This document shows positions 29,951-42,440 of a stretch of DNA of 64,000 nucleotides, piece after piece. Numbering within the stretch: position 1 is the first letter of the stretch; every line of letters begins with the position of its first letter. Source of the DNA: Hypomesus transpacificus. Its lineage: Eukaryota > Chordata > Actinopteri > Osmeriformes > Osmeridae. A program made the translations under genes and the position numbers. The notes beneath the pieces were generated by a model. It searched no databases, was not told the origin of the DNA, and saw only the letters and a program-made list of their open reading frames with translations. The stretch is from positions 434,001 through 498,000 of the forward strand of contig NW_025813938.1 of NCBI RefSeq assembly GCF_021917145.1, in the 5' to 3' direction.

Positions 29951-31126
29951 TACCACACAGATATTAATATCCATTGCAACAGCAAGCAAGCCCTAGTAAC
30001 CAAGACGTTAGCTGTCTGCCATGAACAAACGTTTATGCTGGCCGGCTGTTGTTCGTAAATCAACGTGTGTTCAGTATCGACTGTCAACCACAAAAACTGT
30101 CCCGGTTATAAATGCTGCTGTCGCCATACCACAGCCTGCCAGCAGAGGGCAGTGTACCAATGTTGGCTAAGCCGCTTGTTACTGGTTCATTAGCATTGAT
30201 ACCACCGGTATGGAAAATAATACAAAAAACACAGCAGCTCTAGGTTCTACAGTTTGATAAAGTGTCCAATTATAACCTGCTGTGAATTCCTGACATACAG
30301 ACCCAGAACGCTGGCAGCTCTGGTCTTGTTCCGGACGTAGGTGCGGCTGGCGGGGTCGTCCCCCACCAGCACCACCCCCAGGTGAGGCCTCATGTTGCCC
30401 TGGGCGACCAGCTCCTCCACCTCTCGTTGGATCTCTCTGTGGATCTGCCGAGCAAGTTCTGTCCCCGAGAGCACCACAGCTGCATGTCTGTACACACACG
30501 CGCGCAGCGTTCCCCCCCAAAAAGGAAAACAATGCTAATTCACTGGGCAGACATTAAATTGATCATTTAACTGTTAATTATATCTTGTGACATTTATTTT
30601 TACAGGGTGTTATAATTTGATAAAAGGTAAAAGGGCAAAACCGTTATCCACTGAGAATATGCTAGGAGGCGCTAACAACAGGCATTATCTTTGGCAACCT
30701 GCGCATGGTCAAGCCATCCCACTATAATTGTAGGCTAACCTTGTCAACCTTGACTCATATTACTGAGCTGCAAGCTATTTCAGCTGGCAGTACAGATACT
30801 TATTATACAACCTCAATGCGTTTGTTTACAACATAAATCCTATCAGGCTTAAAATCCGAACTCGTGATATACCTAAACCTGCACCTGCATCCTGCAACGC
30901 AGTTAGCTGGCTCTCACATCATCACACACGTGACGGTTTACACTTCACCCCACCGCATCCCCCAGACGCAGTCCTCTTACCTGCTTCCTGACGGATGAAA
31001 ATGTCTTCGCTGGTAGTCGCATTTTCTGTGCATTTGCAATCTGACACGACAGCATGGATGGTTTAGTGATGAACCATAACGGATACGGAAGGAGTAGCGT
31101 AGTAGCGGTGAAACAGAGGCGGCCAT
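26051..31126 (-). CDS. mthfd2l: Mitochondrial bifunctional methylene-THF dehydrogenase/cyclohydrolase 2-like
   Basis: Mitochondrial folate enzyme: oxidises 5,10-methylene-THF with NAD(P) and hydrolyses methenyl-THF to 10-formyl-THF. Minus-strand exons 31126-30981, 30487-30303, 29897-29775, 29324-29172, 28592-28485, 26612-26520, 26451-26326 and 26166-26051 join in phase to 349 residues (human MTHFD2L 347). The N-terminus (about 1-48) is Arg/Ser-rich without acidic residues until Asp37, fitting a mitochondrial targeting peptide. Catalytic positions are retained: Tyr99 and Lys103 in YVRNK, Gln147 in LLVQLPLP, Asp170 in DVDGFH. The nucleotide-binding [16 protein letters not shown] and terminal [12 protein letters not shown] motifs are present. 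The short C-terminus (AARNALTH) and linkage to epgn/areg favour MTHFD2L over MTHFD2. The start has a strong context (A at -3, G at +4). Exon 2 uses a weak donor (GTCTGT). Two exon junctions are surrounded by junction-derived repeats. Confidence 0.93.
26172..26233. repeat. (CA)n microsatellite
   Basis: About 60 bp of CA directly before the acceptor of the last mthfd2l exon; on the transcript it is a (UG)n run ending in the CCGGCAG acceptor. Confidence 0.97.
26585..26765. repeat. Degenerate repeats of the mthfd2l exon 6 acceptor region
   Basis: CCATGGTTACCGTGGCGTCACCTGAGG spans the real exon 6 start. A near copy at about 26622-26656 retains the CCCCTCAG acceptor and the first exon bases. Four or five further copies of the TGGTTACCATGGCGTTTACTG type follow up to 26765. 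Confidence 0.75.
26766..28484. other. mthfd2l intron 5
   Basis: Contains GT microsatellites (27249-27296), a pyrimidine tract (27910-28206) and CA repeats (28420-28475). No additional exon is required by the phase of the flanking exons. Confidence 0.6.
27910..28206. repeat. Pyrimidine tract (CTCCCTCTCCC)n
   Basis: About 300 bp of nearly pure pyrimidine inside mthfd2l intron 5; purine-rich in the transcript. Open frames across it are low-complexity artefacts. Confidence 0.95.
29340..29535 (+). mobile_element. Teleost SINE-like repeat
   Basis: The segment contains TTTAGCAGACGCTCTTATCC, AGAGCGACTTACAGTAAGTA, GTGCCTTGCCCAAGGACAC and CAACCTTCTGATTACTAGCC, hallmarks of a very common fish interspersed repeat. 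It lies in mthfd2l intron 3. Confidence 0.75.
29596..29790. repeat. Repeats derived from the mthfd2l exon 3 donor, with TTAGGG runs
   Basis: Four or five imperfect copies of GGGTTAGGGTTCACCTGGCA. On the minus strand each reads TGCCAG|GTGAACCCTAACCC, the real exon 3 end plus donor. The copy near 29696-29730 also carries 20 or more bases of exon-like sequence (GTGCAGCTTCCCCTGCCAG). Confidence 0.75.
29908..29946. repeat. (CA)n microsatellite in mthfd2l intron 2
   Basis: Nineteen or so CA dinucleotides 11 bp upstream (transcript sense) of the exon 3 acceptor. Confidence 0.95.
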
Positions 31127-34029
31127 GTTGCGCGTGGGTGACGGTAACAGTAGCGGGGACAGGGAGGGCTGCAGGATGTGTCCCATAGATTATGGTGGCC
31201 GCGTCGGCCTGGACTGAAAGGGTTAAAATCGCATTACATTATGAAAAAAGAAATCTAAGTTTAAGTACAATCAGTTTTAAATCCTTTTCTAGTAGGCCCT
31301 ATTGAATGTGAATACAAAACCATTATACATTTCCATAATGTAATATAATTTTCTTAAATTCCAGATACATCTTAAAGGCTATTTATTTATACAAAATTAA
31401 TCTTTAACAATATTTCAGGGTGGAGTTTTTTATTATTGTATTAGGTTTGTGAGCTTGTTACATTATGGCTGTTACATATGTTACCTAGCAAACAAAAACA
31501 AATTAGATTAAAACAAAATACGTTTTTACAAAAGTGTCATAAGAACACAGCAGGTTACCGTAGAAATACATGAATGGATAATAAATCAGAATAGATAAGA
31601 TAATAGCAGATGTACTGATTGTGATTAACATAAGCACATATGAAATGCCATTTCTTCCACAAGCTAATGATGTGAGGCAAGGGGCAACACACAGGGGCGC
31701 AGGTTTCATTAAACTGGTCCCACTGCTCCGATCCCTGTGATGGTGCTGATTGAAGCACTGCTGCTCTCTAGTGGTGACTGTTGCTTTCAACCGTTATCAA
31801 GAACTGTGTTAGAAAGATTTGTCACAAATAGTGATTAGTCACAAATAGTGACAAATAGTGATTTTCCTTTGCGTTGTGTGCCTGTCTTGTTCCTTGTGAA
31901 TGATAGGGGCTTAGTGTTTAAAACTACCTCTTTAAGACTACCTTCTCCTGTGAGTCTGTTGTCAACAAAGATACAAATCTGGTACTGGGCTATCATCCAC
32001 CCCACCGGTAAACATCTATCACTGCCTGCTAAGAGCAGTCAACACTATTCTGGGATGTTCTGTCCCCATGGCAGTGACTGTACTTGTCCAGTCTAGTTCT
32101 GAACTGTGTGTCTCTCTCCAAACAGTGATTGTCTCCGGGTGGCCCCCATCTGGACAGAAAAATAATTGCAAACTTGTTAGTGAACATCGAACAGGCTAAT
32201 TCAAGTCATATGATGTGAACTGCACTGTACTATATGCCCACCAGGACCAAGAATGATCTCCAAAATGTTTCACACTACAAACTATAAGTGTTAATCAACA
32301 AAAGTTGCTCAACAAATGGGTTTATTAACACATTAATTTGATTAAAATAATTGCATAAATGGGGGTAATATACTTAATCAATGGCTGAGTGAATCAATTC
32401 AGCAAGGGTTAATGAGACTGCTCAATATAAATTATATAAAACAAATTAAATCATCACGAGTTAGGGAAATACGTAAAGCGGTCAGGGAAGTCATGCGTCA
32501 CTGTTCGATCGCGTTTGAGGTAACGTTGTGGGTAATGTAGTCTTTACTCCAGAGCAGCGAAACCACGGCGGACTAGACTGAACATGCTTGAGTGGGAGGA
32601 TGACACAGGGGGTGACAGATGCACCACAGTAAACATGGAATCAAAACGTTCTCTTTACTGTGCAAGTTTAAAAGTGTACAAGCCAGTAGTGATAGCCTAA
32701 TAGTTATCTCATCCTCAAAACTGGTTAATGATTTAAATGATAACATAGTTATGACTCAAACTTGCCTTGCACAGTAGGCCTACAACAGCGATTTATTCAA
32801 TGTGCTGTTAAATGCTGCCAAATAATGCATTATAATTTATAGGCTATTATCAAATTACAAATCAAAAATGTGAATCTTGTCAGTCAAAATGATCCTGCCT
32901 TAAGCTATAAACGTGAGACCCAGAAGCTACACAGCCTAGAAAAACTAAAGATAGACTAAACAATCCTTACTTAGTCTAGTAAAAACGTGACAAGACCAAG
33001 AACTCAATTTCCTGTAACTGTAAGTGGACTGTGATATTTGTAATATGTTCGTCAGGTTGCTTTACTATGCACAGCGCTGTGCCTCCGCACACGTGCCTGT
33101 ATTCATCGCATGGATATTTTCTTTTCAGTAGCTTGTAGAAAAATATTTAGAAAAAATATATATCAAGTTATTTTAATTGACTCCAGGTTTATTGCATACT
33201 CTATCCATTCATTGAAAGTTACACCAAGGTAGCATCATGTTTTCCACGGCTTGGTAAGCAAAACGGTTTATTCATGAGATGGAGCATATTACGGCCCCTG
33301 GCTAGGAAGTTTATTTACAGCCCATTTGGAAACTAGCTTTGCTACAGTCTGGTAAATAGGTGGGGATCAAATTAATTTGTCATAGGCTATATGTAGGCTG
33401 TGTATTGAAGTGTTGGTGACTAAACAAAATGAGGCATTTCTTTAATTTTTACATAAAAAGAGTGTCTTTTATATCACGTTGCTTTTTGCACTATACATTC
33501 AGGGGACATAATTTCCAGATGAACACAGTGCGATCTCCCCTCCCTCTCGCTCGTTGCTGTTCACTGCACAGTTACGTAACATTCTGTGTCTATACCCCGG
33601 TCGCACGTGGCCTTACGATCATAAAAGGAAATGCCATATGATATTCACCATATTAAAGGTATTCGGATCATTTTGGCGTCTTTTTTCGTGACTGAGTGGT
33701 ATTTTTAATGGTGAGACCCCAAGTCATTCGTCTTAATGTTAGACAATCACTTACAATTTGTCCTGGGGAAAGGATTTGAACAACTGAACGTTTGTTCAAA
33801 GGGAATATTTTTCTACTCAAATATTTACAAAGCATGTCTCATGTCGACCATTGATAGTCTACAGGTCGAGTGTGCACCGACACGAGACCATACCGTTCAC
33901 CACGTGAGATAGTGTACATATTATTATATATCTGGCAAAGACGGCGTGCTGTAGCCTAGCCCGCAGTGGCCTTGAGGAAACCAGACAATTCTGAGAGGGG
34001 TCTGTCTGTCTCTCACCAAACCAACAATA
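31127..34029. other. Intergenic stretch between mthfd2l and the slc20a2 promoter region
   Basis: Mostly AT-rich unique DNA without recognised coding exons. The mthfd2l promoter should lie within the first 100-200 bp (CpG-containing, TATA-less). A short CpG-containing patch at 32480-32590 includes GGGTAATGTAGT, loosely like a ZNF143/THAP11-type promoter motif; no transcript is assigned. Confidence 0.45.
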
Positions 34030-34358
34030 CGCCCTAACCTCCAAGACCACAGCGCTCTCTCACACACGCACATTTCTCAATCTCACGCACGCAAACGCGT
34101 TTTCCCTTCCTCATCCAAAGCTGTCCTGAGCCATCGACGCTGATCCCCCAAACGCCCGGATGCACGCGAGAGACATTCACAGCAACATGGTTGTTTGATT
34201 CGGATGCGGAGGAACATTCGGGACTGAGTGTCGGAATCTCCTTGTCTCCACTGACCCACGAGAACCCACGCGGCGACCAGCACAACAGACGTTCAGGGAA
34301 AGATATTTTACATTGAGAAAAGGGAACGACACGTATTTTGGTGTCGCATTCACCGCTG
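34030..34358 (+). other. Proposed 5' UTR exon and promoter of slc20a2
   Basis: CpG-containing sequence after a GC-poor region, ending in a good donor CTG|GTAAGT (last exon base 34358). It is followed by 17.4 kb without recognised coding exons until the slc20a2 exon with an acceptor at 51765. Assigning it to slc20a2 is inference from position, strand and donor; the left edge is not defined. Confidence 0.35.
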
Positions 34359-35652
34359 GTAAGTAGATTTCAGTAGTACATTTCTGCCATGACCTCGATG
34401 ACAATCTGTTGATTTTTTTGTTGTGATTTCGAAATCATAGCTTATTATGGTATGAGTAAACTGCGCATAAACCAACCGTCTTGAGAAACAGGCCCGGTAA
34501 GTCTAGTCTCTTCATACACAAATGTTGTTTTCAGTCATTTCAACATAACGCACATCACAGTAGCGCTTATGACAATTACTCGTTATGTCTTACACAGCCA
34601 ACCGCACGAGGAGCAGGATATTCGTTTTTGTTCACAGCCTGCGTTGTTTGGAACTGTAGCTATATTGGAGACAATAGAAACAATGTCCCAAGTAGCCACT
34701 ATCACTGGAGTCCACTGTGAGAGGGTACTGCACGTGCGTCGCCATTAAGTTTTAACATTGTAATTGTCCCTTGGGGCATTATCTACCATTATGAATCAGC
34801 TCGATAAACGATAGAGTTGATAATCGGTACACCTTCAGCCATCTAAAGTGTACTTGGGCGGGTGTCACGGTTTGACCGGACAACAGTGGATTTGGACCGG
34901 AGTTCAGCGCATGTGTCTTTTTGCTATGTCGGCTTAGTCAATGATCTTTCATGTGGCGATGGTATTTGGAGCTACTCAACTGAGCATGCGCACATAACTG
35001 CATTCTCGACGATCATCTCCAAATGTGGTAGATGCATCCGTGCGTACCCTGCTTGAATGCCCCAGAGCCAGTTTGCTGTCGCTAATTCAAGCCAAAACAA
35101 TGTCTCGGAGTTTTCAGTGATGTTGTGTGAATTTCACAGCGTTGTATTGAGGGACTGCATGGCGAGGATTTACAGAAAAGTCACGGGAGAGAAATTGTTC
35201 AACACAGGCAACAACTCGGCCTAGCTGATTGGCATCTATTATGCGGGCGGTACATTTGCAAGTTAACTTATGTAGGATCTGCAGTTGTCTACTGCATCAC
35301 GAGTAACTGACTCCAATCTTACAAGACTAGTGCAGGCTGATGATGGCTCTATCATAACCATAAAGAAGATATGAGTATCTGTAGGATAATGCATAGATTA
35401 GATATTTTCAAACCGTTTTACATGAGCTTCACGGTTTTTATTTATTCAAAGAATACAAAATCAAGTTCATATTACACATGAAACATTAACATTATGTACA
35501 TATAACATGATGTTGTATTATATTTTGTCACCCTTTGTACTTGCATATAGATTCTGTACCTTAGCAAAGTAGCAGCCCCTCTATACCTGAATGTGGGATT
35601 GCAGTTAATTCTCTTTTAAAGAAAAATGCACAGCATGTTGTCAATGTGCCTC

Positions 35653-35653
<1 letters not shown>

Positions 35654-35699
<46 letters not shown>
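35654..35699. repeat. Poly(C) homopolymer, 46 bases
   Basis: Uninterrupted C from 35654 to 35699 followed by a short CA run. Exact length may be unreliable in the assembly. Confidence 0.95.
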
Positions 35700-36734
35700 A
35701 CACACACACATATAGAAATGACTTGACATTCATGTCCTGTGTTTCTGTAGGAGACTGTATGCCTTTGAAACAAGTGCTCACTCATGATATCTTTTGATAG
35801 AGAGGATAGTATGTACAGCACACATCACTTCCTGTTCCATGTTATCCAAGACAGTTGTCATTGTGAAGAGTAGATCGAGTCCCCATGTGAAAGAACTGAA
35901 TTGATGTTGTGAATGGCTCAATGCCTGGCCCATTGAGAAGCTCCACATTTGTGTTGGTAGACACGTTTAAATGATGAGTATGCCTTCCTGTGCTCTTGTA
36001 CAGCTGGCTGGTTGTTTTCCAGGGCGTAGTGTACAGGGAGTGATTCATGCAGCAGGTTGTGTTGGGGTGGAGTGAGGGAACAGGCAGCGTGGCTGACTTT
36101 CTCTTGTTTTCATAGGACAAAAGATGGATAACCAGTCCTGCTCCGCCTCTTCACTCTACTGAAGGGTTAGGGTTAGGGTGTATGAGCCTGAAGGACATGT
36201 CTGGAGTGGCACCATGCTCACACACTGAGTGGTTTCGTGTGTGTGTTTCGTGTGTGTGTTTCCTGTGTGTGTGTGTTTTGTGTGTTTGTGAAGAACATCT
36301 GAGCATTGACTTTGTTGTTTAGCAAAAACAGCAAAAGCAGAACTTGACTAGCTGTGGACGCCTGTGTTTTAACAGTATCGTAATCTATACATCTCGCAAC
36401 AGTTTACAGTTCCCACACACAGTCCTGCTGTCAGCACTCCTGTAGTGGCATCCATGTGTCGCCCTGCAAACACCTCAACACATGGCAGGTGTGTTTGATA
36501 CTACCTGTACCACTAGGATCACTGGAGACCTGATGTTGTCATCACCCCTGTGGGGTTCAGGTGAACTTCAGCAGCTCTTCAGATCCTTCAGGACTCCTTG
36601 TCACCCTGGCGTCCTGGGAACAGAGCATCACGTTGTCTGAATGGAAATGTGGGTAATCTTAGATCACCCAAATAGCAATTTCTGGAATTATAATGAAGAG
36701 CTTTTCCATGACGATAACTATGCCCCATGCAGTC

Positions 36735-36885
36735 AGGCCTGCTGCTGAAGGAGGGGGGAGTCAGAAGGCTGTGGGTGTGTCAGTGGGGAGGAAGGAGGGG
36801 GGGAGGGGGTGGAGTCAGAAGGCTGTGGGTGTGTCAGTGGGGAGGAAGGAGGGGAGGAGGGGGTGGAGTCAGAGAAGGCCGTGCC
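36735..36885. repeat. GGCTGTGGGTGTGTCAGTGG repeat
   Basis: Two full copies of a 60 bp unit and a partial third: GAGTCAGAAGGCTGTGGGTG then TGTCAGTGGGGAGGAAGGAGG plus a G-rich stretch. Confidence 0.8.
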
Positions 36886-37082
36886 TAAGCGTCCCACCTC
36901 GACCATGAAACACAATCACTCTTATGTTTGAGCCCTTCTTCACCATGGCAACATCAAAAGCCACAGAGCGATTTTTCTCGACTCTTTCATGTGTGTGTGT
37001 CTGTTTGTCTGTTGGGTCTGGACTTTTTAATCTTTATTGTCAGACAGCAAGGAGGGAGGAAGCTCTGTTTATATGAGACCAC

Positions 37083-37517
37083 GGATGAGGCTGGGGATGA
37101 GGCTGGGGATGGGGGCTGGGGATGAGGCTGGGGGCTGGGGATGGGGGCTGGGGATGGGGCTGGGGGCTGGGGATGGGGCTGGGGCTGGGGGATGGGGCTG
37201 GGGATGAGGCTGGGGCTGGGGGCTGGGGATGGGGCTGGGGATGGGGCTGGGGGCTGGGGATGGGGCTGGGGGCTGGGGATGAAGCTGGGGATGGGGCTGG
37301 GGGCTGGGGATGGGGCTGGGGGCTGGGGATGGGGCTGGGGATGGGGCTGGGGGCTGGGGATGAGGCTGGGGGCTGGGGATGAGGCTGGGGCTGGGGGCTG
37401 GGGCTGGGGATGAGGCTGGGGGCTGGGGATGGGGCTGGGGATGGGGCTGGGGGCTGGGGATGAGGCTGGGGGCTGGGGATGAGGCTGGGGCTGGGGGCTG
37501 GGGATGAGGCTGGGGGC
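37083..37517. repeat. GGGGCTGGGGATG minisatellite
   Basis: About 435 bp of GGGGATGGGGCTGGGGGCTG-type 6 and 12 bp units with GATGAGG variants. Dense G3-5 runs on the plus strand are compatible with G-quadruplexes. Pro-rich minus-strand open frames here are artefacts. Confidence 0.95.
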
Positions 37518-38261
37518 CCAAAGAGAAGAAAAAGGGAGAATGGCACGACTGGAAGGGAACACGGGCTTGGGCTCGAGAGCAAGTTACAGCAGTCTCAATG
37601 TCTGTGGAAAACACTGCTAGCTTTCATCTCTCCTGCTTTTCTTTATTTTCAAATCGTTTCATCGGTCAAATGTTTTGAAAGCGAGTCAACGTGACCTTTG
37701 CACCAGGCTTCTGACAACACTATTCAACACGTCCATGCTTCTGTCTGCATGCTTGCACAACCTGTTCAGTCAAAATGGCAGAGTCACTGCTTTCTAGTGT
37801 TCCATGGTTCTTTCCTCTGCAGCAGTAGAAAGTTCTCCAGTCTGTTCTTGCTGTTGTTTGTGGTGCAGTTGTGTTTGTCCTGACTGCACCAAGTTCAGTA
37901 TTAGCCGTGTGTCAGGGAGCAGACAAAGCCGAGAGCAATCTGATCGTTTCCATTGACGTTGTCTAGGGTCCAAACAGTGGGGCTTGTTGTTGTTCAGCTA
38001 GCGCCAATTTCATTAGATGTGTCCTGGTATGTGTTTAACCTTGTATCACAGAGCATTTTCAGTTATTCTTTAAGATATATTTTGGGGCATGTTGTGATAT
38101 AAACGTCAGAGAGAAGAGCCAAGACCGGATTCAAACCCAGGCTAGTAAGGCTACTAAGGCCTCAGCCTTCATGGTATGCACCCTGTGAGCAGGGCGCCCT
38201 ATTCCAAGGGCTTTTGGCCCACCTTCCTGTAGCCCGGCCCCCACTCCCCCCAGGCTCTGCC

Positions 38262-38905
38262 TGGTGCTGAGGCCACAGCCTGGACCTGGTGCTGAGGCCA
38301 CGGCCTGGACCTGGTGCTGAGGCCACAGTCTGGACCTGGTGCTGAGACCACAGCCTGGACCTGGTGCTGAGGCCACAGTCTGGACCTGGTGCTGAGGCCA
38401 CGGCCTGGACCTGGTGCTGAGGCCACAGTCTGGACCTGGTGCTGAGACCACAGCCTGGACCTGGTGCTGAGGCCACAGCCTGGACCTGGTGCTGAGGCCA
38501 CAGTCTGGACCTGGTGCTGAGGCCACGGCCTGGACCTGGTGCTGAGGCCACAGTCTGGACCTGGTGCTGAGACCACAGCCTGGACCTGGTGCTGAGGCCA
38601 CAGTCTGGACCTGGTGCTGAGGCCACAGTCTGGACCTGGTGCTGAGACCACGGCCTGGACCTGGTGCTGAGGCCACAGTCTGGTGCTGGACCTGGTGCTG
38701 AGGCCACAGTCTGGACCTGGTGCTGAGACCACAGCCTGGACCTGGTGCTGAGGCCACAGCCTGGACCTGGTGCTGAGACCACGGCCTGGACCTGGTGCTG
38801 AGGCCACAGCCTGGTGCTGGACCTGGTGCTGAGGCCACAGTCTGGACCTGGTGCTGAGACCACGGCCTGGACCTGGTGCTGAGGCCACAGCCTGGTGCTG
38901 AGGCC
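38262..38905. repeat. 25 bp minisatellite, about 25 copies
   Basis: TGGACCTGGTGCTGAGGCCA then CAGCC, with GAGACCA, CAGTC and CGGCC variants. All three minus-strand frames are open for 229 to 317 codons, as expected from a stop-free 25 bp unit. Confidence 0.96.
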
Positions 38906-39189
38906 TGTATCGCAGCCCAGCCGCACAGAGCTCCTCTTGTGCTCTGCTGCGATGGTGTAAACTATGCTAATGACGGGCTTACAGGCCCGACATGGGAGAC
39001 ACGCCCATCTTATTTTTGGGACAGTGGGATGGAAGTGACCCGGTTGGTCAGGCGACAGCTGTGCTTGGGCTGTCAGGGACACTATTGAGCTGTCTGCCTG
39101 CTGGTGTGGGGTCATTTTGGGGCTTGTGCCCTGTGGGGGGTGAGGGTTGGTGTGTGGGAGGTGGACGAGGTGCAGGAGGGGAGTGTGGG

Positions 39190-39399
39190 CATGTGCAGTG
39201 GCTCTGTGTTAGGCATGTGCAGTGGCTCTGTGTTAGGCATGTGCAGTGGCTCTGTGTTAGGCATGTGCAGTGGCTCTGTGTTAGGCATGTGCAGTGGCTC
39301 TGTGTTAGGCATGTGCAGTGGCTCTGTGTTAGGCATGTGCAGTGGCTCTGTGTTAGGCATGTGCAGTGGCTCTGTGTTAGGCATGTGCAGTGGCTCTGT
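39190..39399. repeat. 24 bp minisatellite, about 8.7 copies
   Basis: Perfect direct repeats of ATGTGCAGTGGCTCTGTGTT followed by AGGC. Confidence 0.97.
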
Positions 39400-39515
39400 C
39401 TGGTCACAGGAACACTCTTATGGGTTTGAGCGACTCTGGGCGACGCCTGTAAATCACCTCCCAAGTGTGTGTAAATATGTAAATATTGTGTTTGAAAGGA
39501 TTCAGATTATAAATG

Positions 39516-40167
39516 TTTAAAGGGGCAATTGACTGGGTTTTTTGGGTATTTCACACTGTTCCTTAAGGTCTCCGAATAGGGTATGTAACATTGGTTGGGT
39601 TGAAAATGGCCCGGGTGCTGTTCTATGCCCTCTGACAGATCCTCTGAAATGTTCCCGGGAAAAAACAATAGCTTTTCTCCTTTTATGGTATGCTCATTAA
39701 TATTTAGATCAGCTGCGCGCTGATTGGTTGGTTATCAACCAATGGGGCTGGGGTTCCCTGTACAGCCTGGAACACAGCATTTACGACCGTGGTCCATTTT
39801 CAATATCCTTGTTATAATTCAAAACCTTCTTCTTTGTAATTCCTTATAAGTAGCCTACACAGAGCAGCGTGCAGCTAAACTAGTATCGGAGATAGACGCT
39901 ACCTCGGGCTGGTCTGAATGTAAATTCTGGGGCGTGACAAAGATACAGACCAGAGCCAATAAGAGGGCGATCACCGGTCCTACGTAGGACCGGTGGCTTT
40001 GTTGAAAAGCTAGCGTTTTACAGCCACATTTTTTCTTTTTGAGATTTGAATAGGAAAAAGGTGTCAATGGACTTTGATATTCACGGTATGTTCAGTTTAC
40101 CCTCCGAACTGTCGTTTTTCAACAATGACAAGGTAAAATCGGTTTTGCAGTCAATTGCCCCTTTAAA
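39516..40167. mobile_element. MITE with 20 bp perfect inverted repeats (Kolobok/TTAA type)
   Basis: TTTAAAGGGGCAATTGACTG at 39516-39535 is exactly inverted at 40148-40167. Taking TTAA (or TTTAAA) as target duplication, the element proper begins AGGGGC or GGGGC. That fits TTAA-targeting Kolobok elements better than piggyBac, which begin CCC. No transposase remains; it is about 650 bp long. Confidence 0.75.
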
Positions 40168-40880
40168 ATATTTTGTATGACATTAAAATGAATACAAAAT
40201 CCCACCAATCCACATTCCTCATAATAATTCTGCAAAATATAAAAAACAAATAAATAATATTCTGATGAAGAGGATTCAGACCCTGTAGTCATTTTGGGGA
40301 AGCATTTTTAACTGCAATCACAGTCCTCTTCAGAAAAGTCCACATGATGTGACAGAAAATTGTGATTTATAAGCTTTGTACACATGAATGTTTCCAGTGA
40401 TCAATCTGAACTAATGCTAGAATCTCATAATCCCTACTGTGGTCAAGTGGTGCCAAGAACAAAGTAAATCATGTTTTTTTGTCCGGCCAGAAGTTGCTCT
40501 CAGTATTCCTAGCAGATCGTTTCAAGCTCTCGTACTGGATGGGGGGGCGTTTGTAAACGGGCGTCTCCTGGTTTCTCCTCACCTCCTCTAGAGGGTCAAG
40601 GCTGAGATTCTCACCCTGAGTTCCTCGGGTGGTCCTCACGCCGAATCCTCACCTCTGGAGCTCGGTTTCCACCTCAAGATCTCTAAATGTGGTTGTCTGT
40701 GTTTTGGGTCTGTTAATCCTTCTCAGTTCAACCAGTCTGGCTGCTCCCCATAGCTGGACGTTCCTTCATCAATCTTCAGTTTCACAATGATTGAGCCTGC
40801 TGTTCTCCAGGGAAGTTCCGTCGCCGTAGCAACATTTTACAACCGTCTCCAGGTCTGTGAAGGTCCTCAGACCTTCGACT

Positions 40881-40961
40881 TTATTACTGAGAGGGTTCGG
40901 TCTGACTTTATTACTGAGAGGGTTCGGTCTGACTTTATTACTGAGAGGGTTCGGTCTGACT
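40881..40961. repeat. 27 bp minisatellite, 3 copies
   Basis: TTTATTACTGAGAGGGTTCG then GTCTGAC, three perfect copies. Confidence 0.93.
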
Positions 40962-42388
40962 TGCACTGTGAACTGTCAGACCCTTACTAGTATTTGTGTC
41001 TTTCTAAATCATGTCCTGTTTTTTCACTTTGTTGTTGTCGTGAGAAACATTTACAAGGTAAACAGGATCCCAGCTTGTCACAGTGAAGGGTCTGGATGTT
41101 TGTGTTAAAAAAATAAACGTTTGTACATTTGCTGTGGGGTATTATGTGTCGATTGTTCAGAAGTTTTTCCAATTTAAAATGTAAGCTGTAACAAAATGTG
41201 GAGGAATTGCAATACTTTCTGAATAAACGGTAGCTTATTAAGTAGAAATGTGCTAATCTGCCTCAGTCAGACTGACTCTCAAACAAGCAAGATGTTGGAG
41301 CTCTTGTGAGTGGGTTAAGGGTGAGAACTTGGTTTTGTCCAACAGTTTGGGCTGTTTGAACAGGTGTGTGTGTGTGTGTGTGTGTGCACGTTCTTGCGTG
41401 GTGGGTGGGAATGTGCAAGCCTGGTGTTGCACCCTTAAACAGACTTAGGTTCATCTTTCTTATGGCAACTTTATTCTCTAAGTCGGTCGTTGGAGTTTTC
41501 ACAAAGCATTACAATACCAAACTGGCGCAAACGCTCGCTGATGACATCACCCCAGAACCCCAACCTCTAGACACCCACATCAATCAGAACCGTACCCAGG
41601 ATATTAACTAAACCAAAACACGTTAGAAACACATTATCTTTCCTTAAATATATTCCATCTTATTTCAATGTAAATATAATTATGGAAACGAACAAATATA
41701 TGTAGGTCGCAGCACTGGCTTAGTTTCACAGGCCATGATGGGTTTAAGAGAAAGTCTACTGTGTTTGACAAATGAAGGATTTGTCAAAGAACTTACTTGT
41801 TAAAGTAAGACTTGGTGAATGCATGTGTGTGTGTGTGTTTGGTTCTGTAGAGGGTTAGACTCCATGTAAGGATGCCGGCTAGCGGGCTGATCACTGGACT
41901 GCCTCATGTGACACGGCTATTTGTAGCCCGTCGTTCCTCCTCGTCCTCTGCCTTTAACACTAGCAGGATATCTGACACCTCCGAAGGGAGATTCTGCATG
42001 GTGTCGTGGTGGCCCAGGAGAAAGCCAAATCGAGAGTTAGATGCCTACCTGCCGGCCACTTTCTAACACGATTCTCAGAAGCCTAGGGCCAGTTAAGAAT
42101 GCTCTGGCCTCAATCCAGCCTCTTGGTTAGGGTCTCTGGTTAAAACAGCAGAGATTCCGGTGCAAATTTTCCCCTCCTGTGCCTTGAGGAGTCTTGTGTG
42201 TGATGCAATTTAGGATTTAATTCAAGAGAAAAAAGTCATCAGAATATGGGAGATTACGGTGTTTCATTAGAACTGTATGAAGCTGTCACTCAAGCAGGAC
42301 ATATTTATAGTTTCACGTATGACATCACTTCCTTTGACAACAAGAGACCCCTAGAGTGCTAGTCTAGACACTGGAGGCCCCTGCCATC

Positions 42389-42440
42389 CAATCAATCAAT
42401 CAATCACGTTCATTTATAAAGCACATTTAAAAATATGTTT
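42389..42440 (-). mobile_element. LINE2/SINE-type 3' tail
   Basis: On the minus strand the sequence ends TGCTTTATAAATGAACGTG(ATTG)n, the usual fish L2-derived tail. Confidence 0.45.

Noticed and set aside
38131..39115. Three overlapping minus-strand open frames of 229 to 317 codons
   Set aside because: All are the 25 bp minisatellite read in its three frames.
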